Under the pieces are notes generated by a model. That model ran no database searches. It saw only the letters and a list, made by a program, of their open reading frames with translations, and was not told where the DNA came from. A stretch of 9,374 nt of DNA from Competibacteraceae bacterium UBA2788 (GTDB lineage Bacteria > Pseudomonadota > Gammaproteobacteria > Competibacterales > Competibacteraceae). Positions 1 through 6,504 of the stretch are shown here, one piece after another (position 1 is the stretch's first letter; every line of letters starts with the position of its first letter). The DNA is taken from positions 1 to 9,374 of the forward strand of contig DEHY01000156.1 in assembly GCA_002352185.1 (NCBI GenBank), given 5' to 3'. Both the position numbers and the translations under genes were made by a program.

Positions 1-2
1 AA

Positions 3-31
3 CCTGTATAAGATTGCTATATGATTACAGG
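3..31. repeat. Short inverted repeat upstream of the first gene
   Basis: CCTGTA at 3-8 is matched by its reverse complement TACAGG at 26-31, with an AT-rich 17-nt centre. The centre contains TATGAT (20-25), which is one mismatch from a -10 box. The matching -35 would fall outside the window. The arms may flank a promoter and act as an operator, but six-base arms this far apart can arise by chance. It is not a LexA box, because the CTGT-ACAG spacing is too long. Confidence 0.25.
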
Positions 32-72
32 ATATCCGCAATCCCGATTCAGGAATGAACACCGGCTGCAAC

Positions 73-77
73 GGAGG
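73..77 (+). promoter_or_regulatory. Strong Shine-Dalgarno deciding a TTG start
   Basis: GGAGG sits six bases before the TTG at 84, an optimal spacing. There is no competing ATG or GTG nearby, so it supports translation of the 64-residue gene from a TTG codon. Confidence 0.7.
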
Positions 78-83
78 TGAAGC

Positions 84-278
84 TTGAACGGTCCACAATC
101 CGCCCAGCGTCATCCGACGCTTTATCTGGTCTATGCGACACCGCTGACGGGGGGTGCAACCGTCGAGGACACGGTAGCGGCCGGCGATGAAAACGATGCC
201 TACGAGAAAGCGCGAACGTTGTACCCGCGTGACCGCTATGATGTAACGGTTTACCTGCAATCCGCCGATGATGATTGA
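84..278 (+). CDS. Small protein of unknown function (64 aa, TTG start)
   Basis: I do not recognise this gene. It encodes a 64-residue soluble, acidic protein with no signal peptide or membrane segment. It appears to form a strand (about residues 12-19, TLYLVYAT), a helix centred on the ENDAYEKARTLYP stretch (about 36-48) and a second strand (DVTVYLQ). That beta-alpha-beta layout is common in small ferredoxin-like domains. The start is TTG, supported by GGAGG six bases upstream. The stop lies 32 bases before the ATG of the diguanylate cyclase on the same strand, so the two may share a transcript. If so, the small protein could be a partner or regulator of that enzyme, but this is inference from position only. 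That it is a real gene rests on the strong ribosome-binding site and its compact, protein-like composition. Confidence 0.6.
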   Translation: MNGPQSAQRHPTLYLVYATPLTGGATVEDTVAAGDENDAYEKARTLYPRDRYDVTVYLQSADDD

Positions 279-310
279 CGATGCTTAAAAATTAACCCGA
301 TATCACTGAT

Positions 311-1372
311 ATGCCTATAACCCCTTCCGATCATGAGCGCGTACTGGAATCCATCGCCCGCCTCACCGAGAAACGCGACCGTGAATCTCTCGAACTGTGT
401 CTGATCCAGACCATGTTTGAATTATTGCCCGTCGAAGATATCGCTTTATACCGGGTTGAGGACACCCAGTTTGGGCTGCTGGTGCGCGTGAATCCGGAGG
501 GCTGCTGGAGCGCGGCTGACGCCGGTGACGACCCCGAATACCTGATGCCCATCGTCAACGACGCATTGTTCGCCGAATGCCTGCATCAGCGGCAAATGCG
601 GGTCGAATCCGCATCGCCGCGCATTGGGCGCTATGCGTTTCCTATTTTGCACCAGGGCCGGGGAGTTGGAGTCCTGTGTGTGGAGTCCACACGCGATCTG
701 AGCGACGACCGCCGGTTGATCTCCGGATTTTTGAGGATTTATCAGAACTATCTGGCGTTGATTGACGAAAATGCCCATGACAAACTGACCGGGTTGCTCA
801 ACCGCAAGACTTTTGATGATCGGTTTATTGGCATTCTTTTGTCCAGCCGCCACACGGGATCCGCCAAGGAACAGTTGCGGCGACTGGAGCGGCGCCGGGA
901 TAACAGCGGCATTCTCAGCCACTGGCTGGCGGTTCTGGATATCGATCACTTTAAGCGGATCAATGACACTTTCGGCCACCTGTACGGCGACGAAGTGCTG
1001 CTGCTTCTGGCCAACCTGATGCGACGCTCGTTCCGGCGCAGCGACCTGCTGTTCCGTTATGGCGGCGAGGAATTTGTAGTCATACTTAAATCAGTGGAGT
1101 TGAGTAACGCAAGGAACGTGCTGGATCGCTTCCGGCAAGTGGTGGAGCTGTATAATTTCCCGCAGGTGGGCCAAGTGACGATCAGCATCGGTTTCACCGA
1201 GATCCGAGATTTGGAAGTGCCGACCATGATTATTGAGCGGGCCGATAGAGCGCTGTATTACGTCAAGGAAAACGGACGCAACCAGATCCGAAGTTACGAG
1301 CAACTGGTTGTCGGCGGCGCGCTGACTGCTCCACAAAGCCAGCAACTCGGCGGCGATACTGAAATGTTCTAA
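311..1372 (+). CDS. GAF-GGDEF diguanylate cyclase
   Basis: This probably makes cyclic di-GMP from two GTP. Residues about 1-150 look like a GAF sensor domain (ending near the ALIDENAHD segment). The GGDEF domain starts with the typical D157-KLTGLLNR motif. It has the metal and substrate segment LDIDHFKRINDTFGH (D210, D212) and an active-site motif GGEEF at 251-255, a variant known to be catalytic. It ends with the usual ENGRNQI. A product-inhibition site RxxD is intact at R242-D245, five residues before GGEEF. Between the first helix and LDIDHF there is an unusually long, charged stretch (about residues 172-204, rich in Arg, Leu and Glu) compared with standard GGDEF domains. There is no membrane segment or signal peptide, so it is cytoplasmic. 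The ATG at 311 has only a weak ribosome-binding site, which fits coupling to the small upstream gene. The signal sensed by the GAF domain cannot be told from sequence. Confidence 0.93.
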   Translation: MPITPSDHERVLESIARLTEKRDRESLELCLIQTMFELLPVEDIALYRVEDTQFGLLVRVNPEGCWSAADAGDDPEYLMPIVNDALFAECLHQRQMRVESASPRIGRYAFPILHQGRGVGVLCVESTRDLSDDRRLISGFLRIYQNYLALIDENAHDKLTGLLNRKTFDDRFIGILLSSRHTGSAKEQLRRLERRRDNSGILSHWLAVLDIDHFKRINDTFGHLYGDEVLLLLANLMRRSFRRSDLLFRYGGEEFVVILKSVELSNARNVLDRFRQVVELYNFPQVGQVTISIGFTEIRDLEVPTMIIERADRALYYVKENGRNQIRSYEQLVVGGALTAPQSQQLGGDTEMF

Positions 1373-1445
1373 AGGCAGGCGTCTGACCGGTTATCATTGA
1401 TCGGCGAATCGCTCCATTATTGCTGAGAGAACCCAGCCAGACATC

Positions 1446-2054
1446 ATGCAGACCCATTGTCACCCTCATCGCGCCAGAGGGCGCGTTTTTGCTATCGCCG
1501 GATTGCTGGTCGCCGCCCTGGCGGGTTGCGCCCACTCCCCGCCGCCCATTGTTCAAGCGGCGGAACCGCCAGGAAAATTGAGCGAGAAAGCCCGGCAGGA
1601 GCAACAGCAGGCCATTCTCAAGATCCGCGACCAGACCCTGCGCCAGCTTTACCGCTTGAAACCGCCGACCCGAACCGAGATCGAGCAGGCAGCGGGTTAT
1701 GGCGTGTTTGAAATCAATGGCCTGAACGCCGTGCTGGACGAAACGCATGGGCGCGGCGTGATCGTCGCCAAGAGCGGTGGCATCATCTATATGCAATTGG
1801 CCCGGACTGATCTTGGGCCAGGCGTCAAGGTAAAACCGTACCGGCAGGTGCTGATATTCGGCGATGCCAAGAAATTGGGCCAATTCGTCGCGTTCGGATC
1901 GCCCACAGACGTCTCCCGCGATCCCAGTATCAAGGTCTATCAACTGAACGAAAAAGGCGTATCGGTGCAGGCCGACTGGGGCGCCCGCTATTTTCGCAAT
2001 CCCGATTTGAATTCGGCCAAAGCGAGCGCCGCTATTCCACCCCCAGCCCGCTGA
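1446..2054 (+). CDS. Predicted outer-membrane or periplasmic lipoprotein, possibly SYLF/Ysc84-like
   Basis: A 202-residue lipoprotein. After a basic N-terminus (residues 1-13) comes a hydrophobic segment that ends in the lipobox L-A-G-C, with the lipidated cysteine at C28. Residue +2 is Ala, so export to the outer membrane is allowed. A proline-rich linker (about 31-43) leads to a charged, Gln-rich helix (about 44-70), then a Gly-rich beta domain (about 82-185). That domain has segments GYGVFEINGLNAVLDE, GRGVIVAKSGG and DLGPGVKVKPYRQVLIF. The alternation of glycine-centred strands and the 'G.GV.V' pattern weakly recall the SYLF (Ysc84) lipid-binding domain, but I would not assign it firmly. 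No convincing Shine-Dalgarno precedes the ATG, and no better start exists before the signal sequence. The last 23 bp overlap the 3' end of moeA on the opposite strand. Confidence 0.82.
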   Translation: MQTHCHPHRARGRVFAIAGLLVAALAGCAHSPPPIVQAAEPPGKLSEKARQEQQQAILKIRDQTLRQLYRLKPPTRTEIEQAAGYGVFEINGLNAVLDETHGRGVIVAKSGGIIYMQLARTDLGPGVKVKPYRQVLIFGDAKKLGQFVAFGSPTDVSRDPSIKVYQLNEKGVSVQADWGARYFRNPDLNSAKASAAIPPPAR

Positions 2055-3303
2055 ACGGCAGGTAATCCACCGTATCGCCGGGCGCTATCCCGGCGCAGTC
2101 TTCCGGCAGATCGATCAAGCCATCCGCCCAGGATAGCGACGACAACGCCCCGGAGCTGTTGTTAGGGTAAATCATCGCCAACCATCCCCGTTCTGGATCA
2201 GGCCGCAGCCGCGCCCGCAACCACTCGCGCCGGCCCGGCTTGCGCCGGAATGAAAAATCCGCCACTGCCCGCACTCGCAACGGCTCGGTGGGCGTTGCCG
2301 CCATCCGCTTGCGCAGCAATGGACGGGCAAACAGCAGGAAAGACACCATTACCGAGACTGGATTGCCCGGCAGGCCCAGCACCAAACAATCTCCGATCCG
2401 CCCAAAAGTCACCGGCTTGCCCGGCTTTACCGCCAGCCGCCAGAACTGGATCGTTCCCAGCTCCGCAATCACGTCCTTAACCCAGTCCGCCGCGCCCACC
2501 GACACCCCGCCGGACGTCAGCAACACATCGTGAGTCGCCGCTGCGTCTCGCAATACCGGCAGCATCGCCTCCCGGTCATCGCGCAGAATGCCCAGGTCGG
2601 TGACTACGCAACCCAGCCGCTTCAGTAACCCCATCAGGATGTAGCGGTTCGATTCATAGATCGCGCCAGGCGGCAGATCCACACCCGGTGAGTGCAACTC
2701 ATCGCCGGTTGAAGCCACGGCCACCCGCAACTGGCGCGCCACGGTCAGCACCGCGTAGCCCTGCCCCGCCGCCAGCGCGACATCCTGTGGCCGCAATTGC
2801 AAGCCGCCCGGCAGCAGCACGGCTCCGGCGCGCACATCTTCACCACGCCGGCGGATGTTCTCGCCGAGCCTGAGTCGGGTGGCGGTTCGCGCTTCAAGCT
2901 CGATCCAGCGCTCGTCCGGGGCGATCAGACACTGTTCCTGCATCACCACCGCATCCGGCCCCTCCGGGATCAGGCCGCCGGTGGTGATCCGCACTGCCGC
3001 GCCCTGTGGAACAGTTCCCGCATACGGATGCCCAGCCAGCGCATCGCCGATCACCGGCAAGCGGGTCGGCGCGTCCGGTTTCAGATCAGCCCGGTGCAGG
3101 GCGAAACCATCCATGGCTGAATTGTCATACGGCGGCGCGTCGAGCCGGGCCGGCAGATCAGCCGCCAGCACCCGGCCATAGGCATCGCATAGCGGTACGG
3201 TTTCAGTCGCATGGATCGGCGAGATGGAATGCAGCGCGGCGGCAATCGCCTCGGTCAGCGTCAGCAGGCGGTCAGGAGCGTCACAGCTCTCGTTTGAGTT
3301 CAT
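2032..3303 (-). CDS. moeA: Molybdopterin molybdenumtransferase MoeA
   Basis: MoeA inserts molybdate into adenylylated molybdopterin, the last step in making molybdenum cofactor in the cytoplasm. The 423 residues match the family length and its domain order. The N-terminal part has the motif PPYDNSAMDGFA (D60, D65) and AVRITTGGLIPEGPDAVV (103-120). The MoaB/MogA-like nucleotide domain has STGDEL (198-203), ESNRYILMGLL (217-227), LTSGGVSVGAADWVK (262-276, with D273), KPGKP (293-297) and GLPGNPVS (310-317). A C-terminal beta domain (about 335-423) ends in PGDTVDYLPF. The ATG at 3303 lies 7 bases after the stop of the prolyl isomerase gene, so the two are almost surely co-transcribed and probably translationally coupled. 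The gene shares its last 23 bp with the convergent lipoprotein gene. Confidence 0.97.
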   Translation of the reverse strand: MNSNESCDAPDRLLTLTEAIAAALHSISPIHATETVPLCDAYGRVLAADLPARLDAPPYDNSAMDGFALHRADLKPDAPTRLPVIGDALAGHPYAGTVPQGAAVRITTGGLIPEGPDAVVMQEQCLIAPDERWIELEARTATRLRLGENIRRRGEDVRAGAVLLPGGLQLRPQDVALAAGQGYAVLTVARQLRVAVASTGDELHSPGVDLPPGAIYESNRYILMGLLKRLGCVVTDLGILRDDREAMLPVLRDAAATHDVLLTSGGVSVGAADWVKDVIAELGTIQFWRLAVKPGKPVTFGRIGDCLVLGLPGNPVSVMVSFLLFARPLLRKRMAATPTEPLRVRAVADFSFRRKPGRREWLRARLRPDPERGWLAMIYPNNSSGALSSLSWADGLIDLPEDCAGIAPGDTVDYLPFSGLGVE

Positions 3304-3310
3304 TGCGATG

Positions 3311-4072
3311 CTACCGCGCCAGCGGCGTGGATGCGCCCGGCAGATCCATGCCTTGAATCGTGGCGCGTCCGGTCAGCACGGACAAATACCGGCTGATCGC
3401 CTGGCGCTGCGCATTTTCCCGCAGATAACTGGCGATGCGGTCGCGGACTTGATCGTACTCCAGCGCCTGTCCCCCGGTTTTCCGGTGCAACTGGATGACA
3501 TGAAACCCAAAGCGGCTTTCCACCGGCTGGGCGGAAATCTCGCCTTCCTGCATGGCGAACAACGCCTGCTCAAACTCCGGCACGGTCTGGCCGGGACCGA
3601 TCAGACCGAGATGGCCGTTGTCCTGTTTGGAGGGGCAATCCGACAGTCGCGTCGCCAACTCGGCGAAGCGCGCCTGATCACCCGCCAGTTGAGCGACGGC
3701 GCTCTCGGCGCGGCTGCGGGCGACGGTGCGCGCTTCGGCATCTTCTGGCGGCGCGGCGCACAGAATGTGCGAAACCTCATACTGATCGCCGCTATGGAAC
3801 CGCTGGCGATGGGTCTGGAAGAAACGCTGGCAACTGGCCTCATCGGGCAGTTCCGGCGCACTGACCTCGCGGTCGATCAAGGCCGCAATGCGCGCATCTT
3901 CATCAGCGCCGACGATGTCCAGTCGGGCCGCTTCCTGCAACAGCAGTTCCTTGGCGACCAGCGCCAGCCGGGCTGAATAGCTTGCAATTTCCTGCGATGG
4001 CGCTGGGTGATGCTGCATTTCGGCGTGAATGGCGGCGTCGGTGATTTCAACACCGTTGACCGTAATGGACAT
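3311..4072 (-). CDS. Cytoplasmic parvulin-type peptidyl-prolyl isomerase (NifM/PpiC-like)
   Basis: Predicted to catalyse cis-trans isomerisation of prolyl bonds and to help fold or mature a partner protein. With the start at 4072 it has 253 residues. A helical N-terminal domain (about 10-95) resembles that of NifM and SurA-like proteins. The parvulin domain (about 97-197) opens with YEVSHIL, contains GHLGLIGPGQTVPEFEQALFAM (153-174) and closes with ESRFGFHVIQLH. A C-terminal helix follows. No signal peptide is present, unlike SurA or PpiD, so it acts in the cytoplasm. I chose the ATG at 4072 rather than the longer reading from 4117. GGAG lies nine bases before 4072, whereas the extra 15 residues would themselves contain that ribosome-binding site. 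The moeA gene follows after 7 bases. As I recall, similar isomerase genes sit near narGHJI and molybdenum-cofactor genes in other proteobacteria, so the client may be a molybdoenzyme; NifM instead matures nitrogenase iron protein. Confidence 0.92.
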   Translation of the reverse strand: MSITVNGVEITDAAIHAEMQHHPAPSQEIASYSARLALVAKELLLQEAARLDIVGADEDARIAALIDREVSAPELPDEASCQRFFQTHRQRFHSGDQYEVSHILCAAPPEDAEARTVARSRAESAVAQLAGDQARFAELATRLSDCPSKQDNGHLGLIGPGQTVPEFEQALFAMQEGEISAQPVESRFGFHVIQLHRKTGGQALEYDQVRDRIASYLRENAQRQAISRYLSVLTGRATIQGMDLPGASTPLAR

Positions 4073-4081
4073 GCAGATTTT

Positions 4082-4085
4082 CTCC
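4082..4085 (-). promoter_or_regulatory. Shine-Dalgarno fixing the prolyl isomerase start
   Basis: On the minus strand GGAG reads nine bases before the ATG at 4072. It lies inside the longer alternative reading frame from 4117, which argues that translation starts at 4072. Confidence 0.65.
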
Positions 4086-4130
4086 AGGGGGTTCAAACCA
4101 CAGGGTGATGAAACCAAAAATGACCAACAG

Positions 4131-4170
4131 AAGGAAACGAAGAAATCCTTGCTGCTCCCTTCGTTTCTTT
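4131..4170 (-). terminator. Inverted repeat between kinase and isomerase genes (possible weak terminator or attenuator)
   Basis: GAAACGAAG (4134-4142) pairs with CTTCGTTTC (4159-4167) around a 16-nt loop. The stem can extend outward to 12 pairs with one G-T pair. It occupies the 123-bp gap after the kinase stop. On the minus strand the hairpin is followed by only a short T run about 14 bases on, so it is not a classic rho-independent terminator. It could partly separate kinase from isomerase expression or stabilise a processed 3' end. I see no clear promoter for the isomerase in this gap. Confidence 0.35.
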
Positions 4171-4195
4171 CATTCTCTTTCGTGGAAAATAGCGG

Positions 4196-5599
4196 TCAGC
4201 CCATTCCATCGGCAGGCGCCCGCTTGAGAAACGCCGTGCGCTCGGCGGCGGTGGGAATATGTTGAGCCAGCCGCTCGTATAAATCCTGCGTCGTCCGGGC
4301 CTTGATGGCGGTCTGTTTGACCAGCAACTTGGCAATGGGACCCAGGTAAACGGCCAAGTCCCGGCGAGCGGTTTCCAGCACCGCCTGATCGAACGATCCC
4401 AAAGACCCGCTCATCTGACTACCCATCACCGAAGCGCTGGTGGCGACGGTGGACATACCGGTGGCGGTGCCGCCCAGCGTCCCCCGCATTCGCCGCTGGA
4501 ACATGAGTCGATCCGGTTCGTTGGGAATGGCTGCCGCCAGATTCTGCACCAGTTCCGCCGGGCTGCTGACCTGCTGCATCGCCTTGCGCACCAGCACCTT
4601 GGCGACTGGACCCAGATACACCACCAACTGCTTCTCGACCTGCGCCAGCAAAGCGGGGTCCCAACCCGCCAGCGTACCGGGCGGAGGTTCCGGGGCCTGA
4701 ACCGGAGCCACCCGAATCACGGTCGAGCCATCCGCCGCGATTTCGCGCTCCACCAGCTTCAACCCTTCCAGAGCGGTAATGAAGGCGCTGGCCTCCTGAA
4801 ACCGATCCTCCGGCGCCTTGGCCAGCGCCTTGGTCAGTACGGCGTCCAATTCGCTCGGCAAGCGGGGATTGAGCGACGTCACCCGCCGTGGCGGTTCATT
4901 GAGTACCTGATACATCAGTTCGCTGGCGCCGCGACCGGTGAACGGTCGCGCGCCGGTCAGCAGTTCAAACAGCACCACTCCGCAGGCGTACAGATCGGCG
5001 CGCCGGTCGGCCTCCTTGCCCTGAAACTGCTCCGGCGCCATGTAGCCGGGCGTACCTACGGTCATCCCCACCTGGGTCATTCCGATAGCGGCGTCCAGCC
5101 GGGCGATGCCGAAGTCGGTTACTTTCACCTGCCCATCCGCCAGCAGAATGATATTACCGGGCTTGATGTCACGATGCACCACTCCGCCCGCGTGGGCGTG
5201 ACCGAGCGCCTGCAACACCTGGACAATGACCGCTACGGCGTTGGCCAGGGGCAGTGGCTGGCGATCCTTGAGATAGTCGCGCAGTTCCCGACCCTGCACG
5301 TATTCCATGACGATATAGGGGACGTCATTCTCCTCGCCGTACTCGAAGATCGTGACGATATTGGGATGCAGGCAGCGCCCGGCGGCGCGGACCTCGCGGC
5401 GAAACCGCGCCAGCCATTCGGCGCCATCTTCTCCATGCAACAACCGGCGGTGAATGGTCTTGATCGCGACCTGGCGATCAATCGCCTCGTCGTAACCGAG
5501 ATAAACCACCCCCATGGCGCCACGACCGAGTACGCCGGCCACGCGGTAGCGGCCAACGCACGCCGGTTGGGCTCCGGTGGTCTCGCCGCTATCGATCAT
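4196..5599 (-). CDS. Hanks-type serine/threonine protein kinase with duplicated C-terminal module
   Basis: A 467-residue predicted active kinase that transfers phosphate from ATP to Ser or Thr. The kinase domain spans about residues 17-280. Key residues are all present: glycine loop G25-x-G27-x-x-G30, K47 in VAIK, helix-C E69, catalytic H142-R143-D144, K146 and N149, D162-F163-G164, and A188-P189-E190. The activation loop has candidate autophosphorylation sites T175, T180 and T183. After a Pro-rich linker (about 298-310) two copies of a 59-residue helical module follow (313-371 and 403-461), sharing V-Y-L-G-P near their middles. They are separated by a Gly/Ser/Met/Thr-rich linker. There is no transmembrane segment or PASTA domain, so this is a soluble kinase and must be linked to membrane signals through a partner. 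Its ATG is separated by a single base from the stop of the heme-HAMP receptor gene, so the two are translationally coupled. Confidence 0.96.
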   Translation of the reverse strand: MIDSGETTGAQPACVGRYRVAGVLGRGAMGVVYLGYDEAIDRQVAIKTIHRRLLHGEDGAEWLARFRREVRAAGRCLHPNIVTIFEYGEENDVPYIVMEYVQGRELRDYLKDRQPLPLANAVAVIVQVLQALGHAHAGGVVHRDIKPGNIILLADGQVKVTDFGIARLDAAIGMTQVGMTVGTPGYMAPEQFQGKEADRRADLYACGVVLFELLTGARPFTGRGASELMYQVLNEPPRRVTSLNPRLPSELDAVLTKALAKAPEDRFQEASAFITALEGLKLVEREIAADGSTVIRVAPVQAPEPPPGTLAGWDPALLAQVEKQLVVYLGPVAKVLVRKAMQQVSSPAELVQNLAAAIPNEPDRLMFQRRMRGTLGGTATGMSTVATSASVMGSQMSGSLGSFDQAVLETARRDLAVYLGPIAKLLVKQTAIKARTTQDLYERLAQHIPTAAERTAFLKRAPADGMG

Positions 5600-5600
5600 T

Positions 5601-6473
5601 TCATTCGCCCAGCATCTTCATGGCGCTTTCCAGGCTCAATCGCATCCGACTGAACGACTGTGACAGCGAAGAGATTTCGTCCGAACCCGGTTTGACATAT
5701 TCCGGCACATCCGGCTTGCCCATGCTGACCTCGGTGGCAATATTGGCCATCCGCACCACCGGACGGATCACGACGAAGTGCAGCAAAATGTTCAGCAGCA
5801 CCAGCAGCAACAAAAACACCCCGCCCAGCAGGATCATGAAGGTGGTGAAGGTTTTCTGGGCCCGGGCCAGCGGCACCGACATCGGCACCGTCACCACCTG
5901 TGCGCCGATGATCTCGTTCAGTTTCCAGCCGAAGCCGTTGTTGACGCCGTAAATGTCGGTCATGGTCTTGGGCGCGTCTTCAACCTTGCCGTGACAGACC
6001 AGGCAATTTTCGCTGTAGATGCCCAGCGGGCGCGCCAGATTCAGCATCCGTCCAGTCGGGGTATCGCGCTCAACAATCAGTTCCTTGCGGTCGGCGCTGT
6101 TGCGGAATTCATTGATGATATCCGCCTCCCAGTCGCTGGCCCGGTCGTTCGGATTGGTCGGATTAAGCGCGGCTTCCTTGTAGGTATATTCGGGAAACTT
6201 GGCCCGCAGCGCCTTGAAACTCTGCGCCGCTGCGTAGGCCGACACGGTCTGGGGCAGAAACTGCCGTTTCATCTGCAAGGTCAGCAGCGGCTGGATATGC
6301 TCGGAGGTGTAGGCGCGGGCGCCCAGCGCGCTTTCCATCATGATACGTGCGCTTTGAATGACTTCCTCGCGGGCGTTTTCCTTGAGGATGCGGTCGGACA
6401 GATACGCCGCCAGCGCCAGGCCGATCACAAAGGCCAACAACAGCACCAGATTGAATTTCATGCGCAGACCCAT
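5601..6473 (-). CDS. Membrane receptor with periplasmic c-type heme domain (DUF3365/Tll0287-like) and HAMP, no output domain
   Basis: With the start at 6473 this is a 290-residue two-pass inner-membrane protein. A basic N-terminus precedes the first membrane segment (about 8-27). A periplasmic domain (about 28-208) carries one c-type heme site, C157-L-V-C160-H161, after NLARPLGIYSEN. The layout matches the DUF3365 (Tll0287-like) heme-sensor family. The second membrane segment (about 209-236) has a long Leu-rich run. A HAMP domain follows (about 237-289; IRPVVRMANIATEVSMGK and the SDEISSLSQSFSRM helix). The protein then ends, with no kinase, cyclase or methyl-accepting domain. The Ser/Thr kinase starts one base after its stop, so that kinase is the likely output partner. 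I chose the ATG at 6473 because AGGAG lies seven bases upstream; the longer reading from a TTG at 6488 would include that site. The likely stimulus is redox state or a small ligand (NO, CO, O2) at the heme. Confidence 0.9.
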   Translation of the reverse strand: MGLRMKFNLVLLLAFVIGLALAAYLSDRILKENAREEVIQSARIMMESALGARAYTSEHIQPLLTLQMKRQFLPQTVSAYAAAQSFKALRAKFPEYTYKEAALNPTNPNDRASDWEADIINEFRNSADRKELIVERDTPTGRMLNLARPLGIYSENCLVCHGKVEDAPKTMTDIYGVNNGFGWKLNEIIGAQVVTVPMSVPLARAQKTFTTFMILLGGVFLLLLVLLNILLHFVVIRPVVRMANIATEVSMGKPDVPEYVKPGSDEISSLSQSFSRMRLSLESAMKMLGE

Positions 6474-6480
6474 GTTGAAA

Positions 6481-6485
6481 CTCCT
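6481..6485 (-). promoter_or_regulatory. Shine-Dalgarno fixing the heme receptor start
   Basis: AGGAG on the minus strand ends seven bases before the ATG at 6473. It sits within the codons of an upstream TTG alternative at 6488, which makes that longer start unlikely. Confidence 0.7.
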
Positions 6486-6504
6486 CAAATTTTGGTGGTT
6501 GCGG

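Noticed and set aside
446..979. A 177-codon minus-strand ORF
   Set aside because: It is a shadow of the GAF-GGDEF gene, whose catalytic motifs are intact on the plus strand.
1391..1425. A possible promoter before the lipoprotein gene (TTGATC at 1397-1402)
   Set aside because: No -10 hexamer lies at a workable distance, so I left it out.
1263..1943. A 226-codon minus-strand ORF
   Set aside because: It is antisense to the end of the cyclase and most of the lipoprotein gene, and has no recognisable motif or ribosome-binding support.
3224..3976. A 250-codon plus-strand ORF
   Set aside because: It lies antisense to moeA and the prolyl isomerase, both of which show full family motifs. Its protein has no coherent domain and it arises from GC-rich codon bias.
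4088..4102. A TTCAAACC segment resembling a tRNA T-arm
   Set aside because: No acceptor, D or anticodon arm can be drawn around it, so it is not a tRNA or an attachment site that I can support.
4073..4117. A 15-residue N-terminal extension of the prolyl isomerase
   Set aside because: It would contain the GGAG ribosome-binding site for the ATG at 4072 and has no family-like sequence.
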